Shown: one piece after another, positions 8,539 through 17,211 of the stretch | How positions within the stretch are numbered: position 1 is the first letter of the stretch | Layout: each line of letters starts with the position of its first letter | Origin: DATBFU01 sp035498405 | GTDB lineage: Bacteria > Acidobacteriota > Thermoanaerobaculia > UBA5066 > Gp7-AA6 | Direction: 5' to 3' | DNA length: 64,000 nucleotides | Assembly: GCA_035498405.1 (NCBI GenBank) | Contig: DATKAE010000110.1 | Location: 9,040-73,039 of the forward strand | Translations under genes and position numbers: made by a program | Notes under the pieces: generated by a model | Seen by the model: only the letters and a program-made list of their open reading frames with translations | The model's database searches: none | What the model was told of the DNA's origin: nothing

Positions 8539-10065
8539 CTAGAAAATCCTCTCGGGCCGGCCTCCCGCGCGCTCGAGGATGCGGGTGATCAGCTTCCTGC
8601 CGGCGAGATCGAAGACCGCCATCTGGCCGTGCGAAGCATCGAAGAGCGTCCCGTTCCAAACCACGAACCGGCGCCGGGACGGCTGGGGGTTCCCTCCGGA
8701 AGCGGAAGCGGCAGGGACCACCTCCTCGACAGCCGGAACCTCCGGGAGCCCGAGAAACGTGCCGCCGGCCGGGCGGAAGAAGAGTCGCTCCCGATGTGCC
8801 CCGGCTGCCTGACGCGGCGCCGTCCCGGCCACTCCCGTCACGAAGAGGAGGTTCCCGACTCGATCGGCGAACAGATCGCCCGTCGAGGGGAATGCCCCGG
8901 GCTCGAGCAAGATCGTCGGTTCCTTCACACCGGCCGTCAGCAGAAGAACGCCCTTCCTCGCCGCCACGGCGATCGCATCGGCGGAGAGCAGGCAGCCACT
9001 TCGGATTTCGTCGAGCGTCCAGCGGTCCGTTTCGGAAGGGGCTTTTCCGTCGAGGCGGTATCGGACCAGCAGGCTGGAATCCGCAAACGCCGCTGCCTCA
9101 CCCCGGATGCCGAGCAGGGCCTTTGTGTCATTGAGAGCGACTTCCGCCGTCGCCGCCCCCGAGAGATCTCTTCGAACGAGCTTCACCCCGCGACCCGGGC
9201 CCGGGCCCCCCTCCCGAATCCACAGGGAGCCTTCCGCTGTGAGTGCCTCGAGAATCCCGTCGAAGTGCCGCACCTCTCCTGCAGCCTTCAAGTCTGCGTC
9301 GCGCACCGACAGGTCAAAGCCGCGGCTTGCGCCGATCGCGAACAGCAGCCTCCCATCGGAAAGGACGACGCCATCGATGGGAGGTCCGGACAATGGCGTG
9401 ACTGCGCCGATCCTTCCGTCCACCAGCCGGGCCGCCCATCCGGAAGCCTCGCGGGAGGCCGGGTTCCGCGGGTCGAGCGGAGTTTCGGCACGACCGAGGA
9501 CGATCGGCGGGCCTCCCCCGGGATCGGCGAGCAGAGCCGCGACGACACCGAGCGCATCGCCCGTCTGCGTCGCCGACTCGACCCAGACGTCGCCCAGGGC
9601 TCCGCGCCGCAGGGCGAGGATCACGCGAGCTCCCCTCCGAATCCGCGACACGGTGGAGTCCGGAATCGCGAACTCCCTCGGAACCAGCGGCTCGGCCTTG
9701 ACGCCGCCGGCGTACGGAGCCGCCTTGATTCGCGCGGGGATGTCGAGTGTCGCCTCGTTCCATTCGTGTCCACCCGTCTGCGCACCCGCGAAGGTCCATT
9801 CCCCGCCGCTCTTCCGGTAGCGCAGCACGACATCCGACCCGGGCGAGAACCTCTTCTCGTCTACCTCGCGCGACTCGAGCACCTCGCCTGAGAGCATCAG
9901 CCTCGGGCCGGAATAGGACGTGCCATCGATCGCTCGGGCCGAGGCGCCGATCTCGACGCGGGTCGACTGGTCCCCCCCGCGATTCCGCTCGCCGGCTAGG
10001 ACGATGAGCGCGAGCAGGACTGGCGGCGCGAGCGCCGCCACGCGCAGGGCCGTTTGCTTCCTCAT
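8539..10065 (-). CDS. membrane-anchored or secreted protein, divergent GDYXXLXY-like N-terminus, partner of DUF2157 gene
   Basis: 508 residues. A hydrophobic N-terminus (residues about 8-25) suggests a signal or anchor. At residues 76-83 the stretch GSDVVLRY matches the spacing of the GDYXXLXY motif, which names a family that is usually encoded beside DUF2157 proteins, as here. The remaining 350 residues are beta-rich with repeated short strands (DGRLLFAIG, GVLLLTAG, GNLLFVTG) and may form a propeller-like domain. That would make it far longer than the usual 170-residue family member. ATG overlaps the DUF2157 stop (ATGA). It converges on the class V enzyme with a 7-base gap. Function unknown. 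Confidence 0.65.
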   Translation of the reverse strand: MRKQTALRVAALAPPVLLALIVLAGERNRGGDQSTRVEIGASARAIDGTSYSGPRLMLSGEVLESREVDEKRFSPGSDVVLRYRKSGGEWTFAGAQTGGHEWNEATLDIPARIKAAPYAGGVKAEPLVPREFAIPDSTVSRIRRGARVILALRRGALGDVWVESATQTGDALGVVAALLADPGGGPPIVLGRAETPLDPRNPASREASGWAARLVDGRIGAVTPLSGPPIDGVVLSDGRLLFAIGASRGFDLSVRDADLKAAGEVRHFDGILEALTAEGSLWIREGGPGPGRGVKLVRRDLSGAATAEVALNDTKALLGIRGEAAAFADSSLLVRYRLDGKAPSETDRWTLDEIRSGCLLSADAIAVAARKGVLLLTAGVKEPTILLEPGAFPSTGDLFADRVGNLLFVTGVAGTAPRQAAGAHRERLFFRPAGGTFLGLPEVPAVEEVVPAASASGGNPQPSRRRFVVWNGTLFDASHGQMAVFDLAGRKLITRILERAGGRPERIF

Positions 10066-11267
10066 GCCCCCTCCCCGATCCGGCGGATGAGGCGCCTCCG
10101 GACCCGCTCGAGCGCAATCCCTCCCGAGATCAGAAGCAGGCCCATCAAACCGAAGAAATAGACCGCGGGCATCTCCTCCCAGAACCACTCGGAGAATCGG
10201 GAAAAGACGTCGATCGCGAAGAAGACGACCGACACGTTGATGACGGCCGCGGAGCCGATGTGAACGCCGAACAGGGCGCCGGCGATCGTCACGAGAGTAA
10301 AGAGGACCGTATCCACCCACGAGCGTTCATAGAATCGCCCGGGCCAGAGGGAGGAGAGGGCGACTAAAAGCAGCATCGAGTAGAGCGGGATCACTGCGGC
10401 GCGCGCGAAGGAGTCCTCGCCGCGCCGTCGCCTCGCCGCGACGGCCAGCAGGGCGAGCGCCAGCAGAAACGGGGTGAAAAGCACGAGCCAGGCGCCGAGG
10501 ACTGTGCCCGTCGGCCGGGGCTGGTGGAAGTCGAACGCCTTGAGCGACAGCGCATAGAGCGCGAGCTCCGCGATCAGCGTGCCGGCCGCGAGCAGGTGCC
10601 CGGCCAGGCGCCGGGAAAGCCTTCCCGCCAGCAGGCCCCCCAGGATGATGACCAGACCCAACCCCACGAAGGGCAGCGGCCGCTCGATGGCGATCCAGGT
10701 CCAGCCCCACCCGGCGTAGACCTCGAAGCCGAAAGCGACCGAAAGCGTGATCACCGCGGCCCACAGGAGCAGCGCGGAGTCGGCAAGGAACGCCATGACT
10801 CCGAAGAGTCCCGCCTCGACGAACGACAAAATCGCGTGGCGCGGGTGAAAGTCGTAGGCCTCCAAAAGCAGTTGGGTGGCGGAGAGCGTGGCGATCGCGG
10901 TCAGTGTCAGGAACACCCTTCCGAGCGCAGGGAAGCGGCGCCGCCCGGACTGAAGGAAGAAAAGGCCCACCAGAGCCAGTGCCGCCGGGATGCCGAGGGA
11001 GAGCAGCACCCTCGTCCACCGGCCCCAGTCTCCCCACTCGCGCGCGAACCAAACCGCCAGGGCGGCCGCCATGGCCGCCGTACCGAGCGACAGGAGGATC
11101 CAGACGCCCGCGGAGAATCGTGACTTCGTATCATCCTCGCGGGCCCGGGCGGGCCCGTACGTGATGGCGAGGTCGGCGAGGATGCGATCCCGCTGTGCAT
11201 CATCGAGCAGTCCGGCCCTGCTCCAGTCCCGGACGTGGGCCTCGAGAACCTGCCGAATGTCGGACAT
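10062..11267 (-). CDS. DUF2157 polytopic membrane protein
   Basis: 401 residues. The first 65 are a soluble, helical N-terminal segment of the DUF2157 kind (IRQVLEAHVRDWSRAGLLD, then ILADLAITYG). About ten or more hydrophobic helices follow, with short polar loops, ending in a basic tail (VRRRLIRRIGEG). No catalytic motif is visible; the biochemical role of DUF2157 proteins is unknown. The ATG is placed at MSDIRQ, 11265-11267. It is the first gene of a two-gene coupled unit with the GDYXXLXY-like protein. Confidence 0.8.
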   Translation of the reverse strand: MSDIRQVLEAHVRDWSRAGLLDDAQRDRILADLAITYGPARAREDDTKSRFSAGVWILLSLGTAAMAAALAVWFAREWGDWGRWTRVLLSLGIPAALALVGLFFLQSGRRRFPALGRVFLTLTAIATLSATQLLLEAYDFHPRHAILSFVEAGLFGVMAFLADSALLLWAAVITLSVAFGFEVYAGWGWTWIAIERPLPFVGLGLVIILGGLLAGRLSRRLAGHLLAAGTLIAELALYALSLKAFDFHQPRPTGTVLGAWLVLFTPFLLALALLAVAARRRRGEDSFARAAVIPLYSMLLLVALSSLWPGRFYERSWVDTVLFTLVTIAGALFGVHIGSAAVINVSVVFFAIDVFSRFSEWFWEEMPAVYFFGLMGLLLISGGIALERVRRRLIRRIGEGA

Positions 11268-11720
11268 GTTTTTTTGGGTTCGGACGCCTCTGACAAGGAG
11301 ACGCCCGCGAGGTCGGAAAGTCAACCCGAAGCCGGGGAAAGGCGCTGTATGGGTCACGCTGGCGAGCGTGTCTTGATCAGCAACTCGACGTCAATACTCT
11401 CGAAGAGACCAGAAGTAGCCGCTGTCCGAGGTCTGTGGCGCCGCATGGACCCACCCCCGCTCGTGCCCGGGTGCACTGCCGGCCAAGGAGACCCGCAGCG
11501 GGAACCGGCTGGCGTTCACACACAGCGTGGTCGCGTTCGCGGTGCAGACCTCCGGCCGGGCGAATTGAAAAACGCTGCCTCTCCTCGTGCCGGCATTGAG
11601 CGCCGGAGGAGATTCAGGGCGATCGCGACGACGTTCACGACGCGGCCATCTTGCGAACGCGCCTCTTGCTGATATTCTGACGCGGGCAGGGGGTTTCGGC
11701 CCCATGGCACGGAGGTGGTG
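11268..11720. other. long intergenic region with a gene scar
   Basis: This 453-base gap separates the divergent DUF2157 and pseudokinase genes. Apart from the decayed domain at 11354-11580 I see no intact gene. Bases 11581-11720 probably hold the pseudokinase promoter, but no convincing -35/-10 pair stands out. A GGAGG at 11711-11715 is the pseudokinase ribosome site. Confidence 0.5.
11354..11580 (-). pseudogene. frameshifted remnant of a TSDTGYFWFF-type C-terminal domain protein
   Basis: Reading the minus strand from about 11580 gives CTANATTLCVNASRFPLRV, then QTSDSGYFWS, before a stop. Shifting by one base at about 11401-11405 restores LFESIDVELLIK, then a stop at 11354. The order C..ATTLC.N..RF....TSDTGYFWFF....ELLIKVLDG is that of a secreted-protein C-terminal domain common in Acidobacteriota. 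The similarity ends before the usual FWVF..LTNVE segment, and no N-terminal part is found upstream. I read it as the scar of a decayed gene; a sequencing frameshift alone would not explain the missing ends. Confidence 0.72.
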
Positions 11721-12848
11721 GTGAGCTCGACCGTCCCGCCAGGCCGACTGGAGCGTCGGAAGCAGCGCACCCCTCCGCCCGCCGACGGGCTCCTGCCGAT
11801 CCCTCCACCCCTGACGCAAAACCTGCCGCGGCGTTTCGGCGACTACCTCGTCACCTCGGAGCTCTCGCGTGACGCGCTCGGCCGCGTCTTCCGGGCCATC
11901 GACGTCTCGGGCAACGGCGAGTTCGTGCGGCTGCGCATCTTCGACACGCGGCGCGTCGACGCGCCGATGCTGATCGACGCGATCGAAGCGAGCCGGGCGA
12001 TGCGGCCGCTGCTCTCCAGCCCGTTTGCCGCGCGCGGTGAGCGCGCCGGCGCCGTGGACCGGTTGCCCTATCTGGCCTGGAAGGAAACGCACGGCTGGAC
12101 CCTCGACGTCTTGATCCGCGGCTTCCGCGCCTTCGGCTCGCGCCTGCCCGCCTCCCACGCGCTTCTCATCGCCGACCGCGTCGCCGCGGCGCTCGACGCC
12201 GCTCACGGCACGCACTTCGAGGGTCGCCCGATCGGGCACGGCCTTCTCTGGCCGGGCTTCGTCTCGATCGGCGCCGACGGTGAAATCTTCGTGGCGGGCT
12301 TCGGTCTGGCCCCGGGGATCTTCCCGACCCTCGAAGAGCCGGCGCTCGAGAAGGACATCGCGCCCTACATCGCGCCGGAGGAGCGCCTGCGTCCGCGAGT
12401 CGCGCCGCAGGCGGACATCTATTCCGTGGGAGCGATCCTGCTGGAGATGTTGACCGAGCGGACTCCCGCCTCCGAGACGCAGCCCGTGTCGATCCGGAAA
12501 GAAGACGGCCTTCCGGAGGACGTGGTGCAGCTGCTCCGCGGAGCGCTGGCCAAGCCGGCTCTTCGATTCACTTCGATGGGGGCGTTTCGGCGCGAGCTCG
12601 GCCGCGTCATCGTCGCCGGCCGCTACTCCCCGTCGAGCTTCGCCCTGGGACAAGTTCTCTCTCTGCGCCTCGGGCCGCAAAGCATGCACCACGCCGAGGC
12701 GGCGGCCCTGGCCGAGGACGCCAAGCGCCGGATGGCGCCGACGCGGCCCCGGGTCGGCCCGCCCGGCGCGGGGCCCGCTGCGCCGGATCACGACGAGGAA
12801 GTCGAATCGGTCCTGCGCAACTTCTGGAGCCGCGCGGAGACGACGTAG
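11721..12848 (+). CDS. serine/threonine protein kinase-like pseudokinase
   Basis: 375 residues. The kinase fold is recognisable from a Gly-loop-like SRDALGRVFRA (about 49-59), an intact IAPEE (217-221) and the helix-F Asp in DIYSVGAILLEML (232 on). The catalytic parts are lost: strand 3 reads FVRLRIFD without the invariant Lys. The HRDLKP loop is IGHGLLWPG (171-179), and DFG is AGFGLAPG (192-199). It therefore should not phosphorylate and may act as a docking or sensing protein. The C-terminal 100 residues are Ala/Pro-rich and end in an acidic segment. Start GTG 11721 lies 5 bases after GGAGG; two GTG codons immediately upstream are alternatives. Confidence 0.8.
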   Translation: MSSTVPPGRLERRKQRTPPPADGLLPIPPPLTQNLPRRFGDYLVTSELSRDALGRVFRAIDVSGNGEFVRLRIFDTRRVDAPMLIDAIEASRAMRPLLSSPFAARGERAGAVDRLPYLAWKETHGWTLDVLIRGFRAFGSRLPASHALLIADRVAAALDAAHGTHFEGRPIGHGLLWPGFVSIGADGEIFVAGFGLAPGIFPTLEEPALEKDIAPYIAPEERLRPRVAPQADIYSVGAILLEMLTERTPASETQPVSIRKEDGLPEDVVQLLRGALAKPALRFTSMGAFRRELGRVIVAGRYSPSSFALGQVLSLRLGPQSMHHAEAAALAEDAKRRMAPTRPRVGPPGAGPAAPDHDEEVESVLRNFWSRAETT

Positions 12849-12862
12849 GTCTCGCCCGCCGA

Positions 12863-12881
12863 CGAGGACAGCATGTCCTCG
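12863..12881 (+). terminator. small perfect hairpin after pseudokinase gene
   Basis: CGAGGACA (12863-12870) and TGTCCTCG (12874-12881) are perfect inverted repeats around a 3-base loop, 15 bases past the pseudokinase stop. There is no T-run, so termination is only a possibility. Confidence 0.4.
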
Positions 12882-12980
12882 CTGGAGTCCATCCTCGCGG
12901 TTTCCCCTCCGCAACGGCGCGCCATTCCGAGGAGGCAGCGACCTTGCTCATCGTGAGATAACTTCCCAGGGAGGCCCTCG

Positions 12981-14651
12981 ATGGAGACCCGGCGCGGCAG
13001 GTCCCGGCTGCACGGTCTGGCTCTAACCGCTCTGCTCGCGTCGACGGCCGCCGCCCAGACACCCCCAGCCCGGCCAACGCCATTCGTCGAGAGGGTCGAG
13101 GTCAACGTCCGAACGGTTCTCGTGCGGATCACGGACAAGAGCGGAAAGGCCCCCTCTCCCCCACCGGCGCCGCAAGACATCTCCGTTCTGGAGGACGGCA
13201 CGCCGATGCAAGTCTTGGGCGTCGACCCGGCCCGCCCGCCTGCCGCGATGGAGGCGCCGCCGCCGGTCGCCGTCAGTCGCGTTACCGAGTCCGCGGCTCC
13301 CGCGACGGCGGCTCCGACCTCAATCGGGATTCCGCAGCACCTCTACGTGGATACGACGCTTCTCGACACCAACTCCGTCACGCGCCTCGCGGCGACATTC
13401 GAGAAGAGCCTCGATGCCGTTCTCGCCAACGGGCCCCTCGAGATCGTCGTCGCCGATCCCCAGCCCCGGCAGGTCCTGGCGTCGACGCGCGACGAACGGG
13501 CGATCCGCCCGGCTCTCGTCGACCTCTCGAAGAAGGTATCCGGGAAGCAGGGCCTCGCCCTGCTCCGTCGCCAAACGATCGATCACATGCGCAACGACCT
13601 CTGCCCAAACCTCGAAATGACGACCCGGACGGCGGCGGAACAGGAGCTTCGGATCGTTCAGGACTCTCTCGAGCGGCTGGTCCGCTGGGCAATCTCGCTC
13701 GGCGGCCAGCGGCCGGACGTGGTCTATCTGGCCTCCGACGGATTCGACTCGAACGTCGTCGAGACCTACAACCAGGTCATTCGCCAGGCCGGTACCGTCG
13801 GCGGCAACCCCCTCTGCGCGCCTGCCGATCCCAACCAGGTGACCGCGACGCTTCAGGCCGAGTTCGCTCCCAAAGGTGAGGAGCTCGTCGGGTCGGCGGC
13901 TCGCTCCCTCGCTGCGCTTGGAGTGGAAGCCGTTCCGGTCGCCCTGGGAGGAAACTTCAAGGACTTCGGCGGCGACGCCTCGACGGCTGGCCAGGATACC
14001 TTCAACGCGCCGACGGGGACCATTCCGACATTTGCGCGGCCGATCGAGCCCCTCCGGACCATCGCGGAGGCCACGGGCGGCGAAGTCGTTACTTCACCGG
14101 GGCGCCTTCCCGCCGTGCTCGAGGGGTACGACAGCTTCTTCGTCGTGTCCTTCCGCTCCGAGCATCCACCCGATGGGAAGGCGCACGATCTGCGCATCAC
14201 GACCCGGCGGCCGGGCTGGGAGATCCGCGCGCCCCGCTACCTGGCCGAGGGATCCCGAGAATCCGCCGCTCTCGGTTCGACCGTGCGCGCTCTCCACGAG
14301 GCCCCGGCCCAGGGGGGAATCCCCGTGCGCCTCTCAATCGACGGTGTCGCCAAGAGCGGCAAGGAGTATTCGGGCGTCCTGCACGTGGACGCCGATCTCG
14401 CGACACTCGTCTCGACGCTCGACCAGCTGCACGGGGGACGTCTCGCCGTGACCATCGCCGTCCAAGTGGAGGGGGCCCGCGAGCCCTTCACGACCAAACA
14501 GGAATTCGACGTCCCGAGCAAACAAGCAGGCTGGGGGGCAGACATTCCGCTGACCTGGCCGAAGAAGGCGCGCCGGGTGGCGGTGACGATCGAGGAACAG
14601 AAGACGGGAGCGCGCGGCACCGCGGCGGTAGCGATCCCTCCCGCCGAGTGA
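12981..14651 (+). CDS. secreted VWFA-related domain protein
   Basis: 556 residues with signal peptide ending at TAAAQ (about residue 26). The segment VEVNVRTVLVRITDKSGKA followed by ISVLEDG is the typical entry of the Acidobacteriota VWFA-related family. The von Willebrand A-like body follows, with YVDTTLLDTNSV in place of the normal DxSxS metal site and VVYLASDGFDSN later. The MIDAS Asp-x-Ser-x-Ser is therefore degenerate. The C-terminal 150 residues are beta-rich and may form an immunoglobulin-like domain. The ATG is preceded by GGGAGG. Likely an extracellular binding protein; ligand unknown. Confidence 0.82.
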   Translation: METRRGRSRLHGLALTALLASTAAAQTPPARPTPFVERVEVNVRTVLVRITDKSGKAPSPPPAPQDISVLEDGTPMQVLGVDPARPPAAMEAPPPVAVSRVTESAAPATAAPTSIGIPQHLYVDTTLLDTNSVTRLAATFEKSLDAVLANGPLEIVVADPQPRQVLASTRDERAIRPALVDLSKKVSGKQGLALLRRQTIDHMRNDLCPNLEMTTRTAAEQELRIVQDSLERLVRWAISLGGQRPDVVYLASDGFDSNVVETYNQVIRQAGTVGGNPLCAPADPNQVTATLQAEFAPKGEELVGSAARSLAALGVEAVPVALGGNFKDFGGDASTAGQDTFNAPTGTIPTFARPIEPLRTIAEATGGEVVTSPGRLPAVLEGYDSFFVVSFRSEHPPDGKAHDLRITTRRPGWEIRAPRYLAEGSRESAALGSTVRALHEAPAQGGIPVRLSIDGVAKSGKEYSGVLHVDADLATLVSTLDQLHGGRLAVTIAVQVEGAREPFTTKQEFDVPSKQAGWGADIPLTWPKKARRVAVTIEEQKTGARGTAAVAIPPAE

Positions 14652-14677
14652 GCCGCGGGCCCGGCTAAACTCGGGGT

Positions 14678-15595
14678 GTGACGGCACCTTCCGTCCGGTC
14701 CCGCTGGAAGCGCCTCTCGACCGAGCGCGTCCACCCGCGCGCGGGGCGGCTCGACCGGCTCGGCCCGGCGGGAATCGTCGCTCTGATGCAGTCGGAGGAC
14801 CGGCGCGTTCTCGCCGCTCTTCGGGCCGCGCGGCCCGCGATCGTGCGCGCGGCCGGCATGCTGCGCGACACGTATCTCCGAGGCCGAAACTGCTACTTCT
14901 TCGGCGCCGGGACATCGGGGCGCCTGGCGGTGCTCGAAGCGGCGGAGCTTCCTCCGACTTTCGGCTCCGATCCGCGCCGTGTCCAGGCCGTCATCGCCGG
15001 AGGCCGTTCCGCCGTCTTCCGCTCGCGGGAAGGAGCCGAGGATCGGAGCGAACAAGGCGGCAAGAGCGCGGACCGAGCGAAACCGGGGGATCTCGTCATC
15101 GGCGTCTCGGCGAGCTCGGCGACGGCGTTCGTGCGGGGAGCCCTCTCGCGCGCGCGCAAGCGGGGCGCCCGCACGGTGCTGGTCACATGCGGCAGCAGCC
15201 AGCGGCTCGAACGTCGCGTCGATCTCCTCGTCCGGCTCGACGTCGGACCGGAGGTTCTGGCCGGCTCGACGAGGCTCAAGGCCGGCACGGCGACGAAGCT
15301 CGCCTTGAACCAGATCACCAATTCGGCCTTCGCCTCTGCCGGAAGGGTCTTTGGGCCCTGGATGGTGGACTTGCGGGCCGGATCGGCCAAGCTCAAGGAT
15401 CGGGCCATTCGCATCGTCGCCGCGGCCGCGGGTGTGTCGCCGGGCCAGGCACGGGCGCTCCTTACGCGTGCGCGCGGAGAGGTCAAGCTCGCGATCGTGA
15501 TGGGAAGAAGGAAAGCGGCGCCCTCCGAGGCCCGCCGGCGGCTGAACCTCGCGGGCGGCGATCTCCGAAAGGCGCTCGGCCTCGTGCCGCGCTAG
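14678..15595 (+). CDS. murQ: N-acetylmuramic acid 6-phosphate etherase
   Basis: 305 residues, the usual MurQ length. SIS-domain hallmarks are all present: FGAGTSGRLAVLEAAE (75-90), EGAED (118-122) and GPEVLAGSTRLKAGTATKL (190-208). The glutamates in the first two motifs correspond to the catalytic residues of the family. The enzyme removes the lactyl ether from MurNAc-6-phosphate to give GlcNAc-6-phosphate and lactate in cytoplasmic cell-wall recycling. The GTG start at 14678 follows the VWFA gene by 26 bases. The stop codon overlaps the convergent flavoprotein's stop within a shared CTAG. An AmpG-like permease and a BadF/BadG kinase about 5 kb away fit the same pathway. Confidence 0.92.
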   Translation: MTAPSVRSRWKRLSTERVHPRAGRLDRLGPAGIVALMQSEDRRVLAALRAARPAIVRAAGMLRDTYLRGRNCYFFGAGTSGRLAVLEAAELPPTFGSDPRRVQAVIAGGRSAVFRSREGAEDRSEQGGKSADRAKPGDLVIGVSASSATAFVRGALSRARKRGARTVLVTCGSSQRLERRVDLLVRLDVGPEVLAGSTRLKAGTATKLALNQITNSAFASAGRVFGPWMVDLRAGSAKLKDRAIRIVAAAAGVSPGQARALLTRARGEVKLAIVMGRRKAAPSEARRRLNLAGGDLRKALGLVPR

Positions 15596-17211
15596 GGCCT
15601 CGCCTCGAGCCCCGCGGTCGCCGCGGCCGAAGGGGCCTGCCCCGGAAAGAACCCCGACTCTCGCAGCATTTCCATGATGTCCGAACGCGTCGCTCGGAGC
15701 TTGGCCGCGCCGGCGAGCAGTGGCTCCGCCGCGACGGGGTGCCAGTTGCGCCGGCCGAGATCCGAGAGCCCCGCGACATCGAGAGGTTCGATCGCCTCTC
15801 GAATCTGCGCGAGCAGGTCCGCCCGCCGCCCGGCCCCGAGATCGCCGGGGCCTCGGCCCTCGAGCACCGCCCCACAAATCTCGCGAAGGCGAGCGCCGAA
15901 GGTCGGGAGGTCGGCCGAGAGAAAGGAGCCCGCCAGCGTCGGCTTGCCCAGGCGCCGAGCGGCCTCCGAAAAGCTCGCCGAGGCGAAGTAGAGGAGCGAG
16001 AGCGCGCCGAATAGCTCGAAATCGGAGAACGCGGCGTAGAGCGCCGCGACGAGAAGCGCCGTCGCATCCGCGTCTCGCAGCGCCGCCGCCGCGCCCTCCT
16101 CGAGCGAGCGCGAGAAGCCCCGGCGGCCCCAATCCTGTTCGAGCGCGCGGATCAGTCTCTGGATGCCGAGCAATACCAGCGGGATCCCGGTCGAGAGCAG
16201 CGGATCGATGAAGGCCGCGGCCGAAGGCAACAGCGCCCACTGCGGTCCCGCGGCAACGCCGCTTCGAAAGGGCAAGAGCGGCGCATGAACGAACGGGTGC
16301 ACGGGACGCGCGCCTTCGAACTGCTCGGCCACCGTCGGCAGCCGCGAGAGGAGTCGCTCCCACGCGGCCGCCCCCTCCGCGAGCGAGAGCTCTCGGGCCA
16401 GTCGCGGCTCCGCGGCGACTCCGGCGCTGGTGATCCCGCTTCGGAAACGCAAGACCCAGATCCAGCCGCCCTCGAAGACGTGGTGCAGGGCGGCGTCATC
16501 GGGCGGGTATGGCGGATCCTCCGGCGAGGAAAAGATCCGCATCGCATCGGTCCTTCGAACGCCTTCGAAGTGCGTGTAGAGGCCCTCGTTCCGGGGCAAA
16601 CCGGGGAACGCCGATTCCGGGAGGGCGAGCGACCCGTGGAGAAATCCCCGCGGACCGGAGGCGTCCGCGACGAAGCGGGCCTCGATCGAGAGGCGCCGTC
16701 CCAGACGGTCTCCCTCGAGCCGCATCCCTCCCGCCGTCGGCGCGCAGGCTTCCAGGCTCGTCCGATCGAGGTACTCGGCTCCCTCCCGGCAAGCCTCTCG
16801 GAGGAGGAAGTGGTCGAAGTCCGCCCGATACCAATGGGTGTCCGCGACCTCGTCTCGGGGGCTCGCGGCGACCAGCAGCTGATCCCGCCGGTTTGGATCG
16901 GCGCCGAACGATTCTCCCATCCGGTGGCCATAGAAGGTGAAGCCGCGTTTCAAGCCGCAGCCGATCTCGGGATACCGGTCTTGCCAGGTTCCCCAGGCCG
17001 CCAGCGGCGCCACACGGGGCAGGTCGTAACGCGCGCAGAGCTCCTCGAGCAGCAGGTTCGCGATCGGCGACGAGGATTCTCCGATCGCAAAGCGCGGGTG
17101 CACACCCTTCTCGATCAGGATGACGGACCTGCCGACCCTCCGGCAGAGCAGCGCCAGGAGCGAGCCGGCGAAGCCGGAGCCGACGATCGCGACGTCGAAG
17201 CTGGCGCTCAC
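15592..17211 (-). CDS. FAD-dependent halogenase-like monooxygenase / oxidoreductase
   Basis: 539 residues. An N-terminal Rossmann motif AIVGSGFAG (8-16) binds FAD. The FAIGESSSP segment (41-49) matches the IGEstvP region of flavin-dependent halogenases and related monooxygenases. GGWIWVLRF takes the place of the halogenase WxWxIP signature, so halogenation is doubtful. A C-terminal DPLLSTGIPLVLLG is the usual active-site end of this family. It is the last gene of a three-gene coupled set (GTG 17209-17211 overlapping the radical SAM stop). It probably oxidises the product of the two upstream enzymes, which is inference. Confidence 0.8.
   Translation of the reverse strand: MSASFDVAIVGSGFAGSLLALLCRRVGRSVILIEKGVHPRFAIGESSSPIANLLLEELCARYDLPRVAPLAAWGTWQDRYPEIGCGLKRGFTFYGHRMGESFGADPNRRDQLLVAASPRDEVADTHWYRADFDHFLLREACREGAEYLDRTSLEACAPTAGGMRLEGDRLGRRLSIEARFVADASGPRGFLHGSLALPESAFPGLPRNEGLYTHFEGVRRTDAMRIFSSPEDPPYPPDDAALHHVFEGGWIWVLRFRSGITSAGVAAEPRLARELSLAEGAAAWERLLSRLPTVAEQFEGARPVHPFVHAPLLPFRSGVAAGPQWALLPSAAAFIDPLLSTGIPLVLLGIQRLIRALEQDWGRRGFSRSLEEGAAAALRDADATALLVAALYAAFSDFELFGALSLLYFASASFSEAARRLGKPTLAGSFLSADLPTFGARLREICGAVLEGRGPGDLGAGRRADLLAQIREAIEPLDVAGLSDLGRRNWHPVAAEPLLAGAAKLRATRSDIMEMLRESGFFPGQAPSAAATAGLEARP

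Noticed and set aside
15592..17211. Tryptophan halogenase call for the flavoprotein
   Set aside because: The WxWxIP signature is replaced and the catalytic lysine position was not identified, so only halogenase-like is justified.
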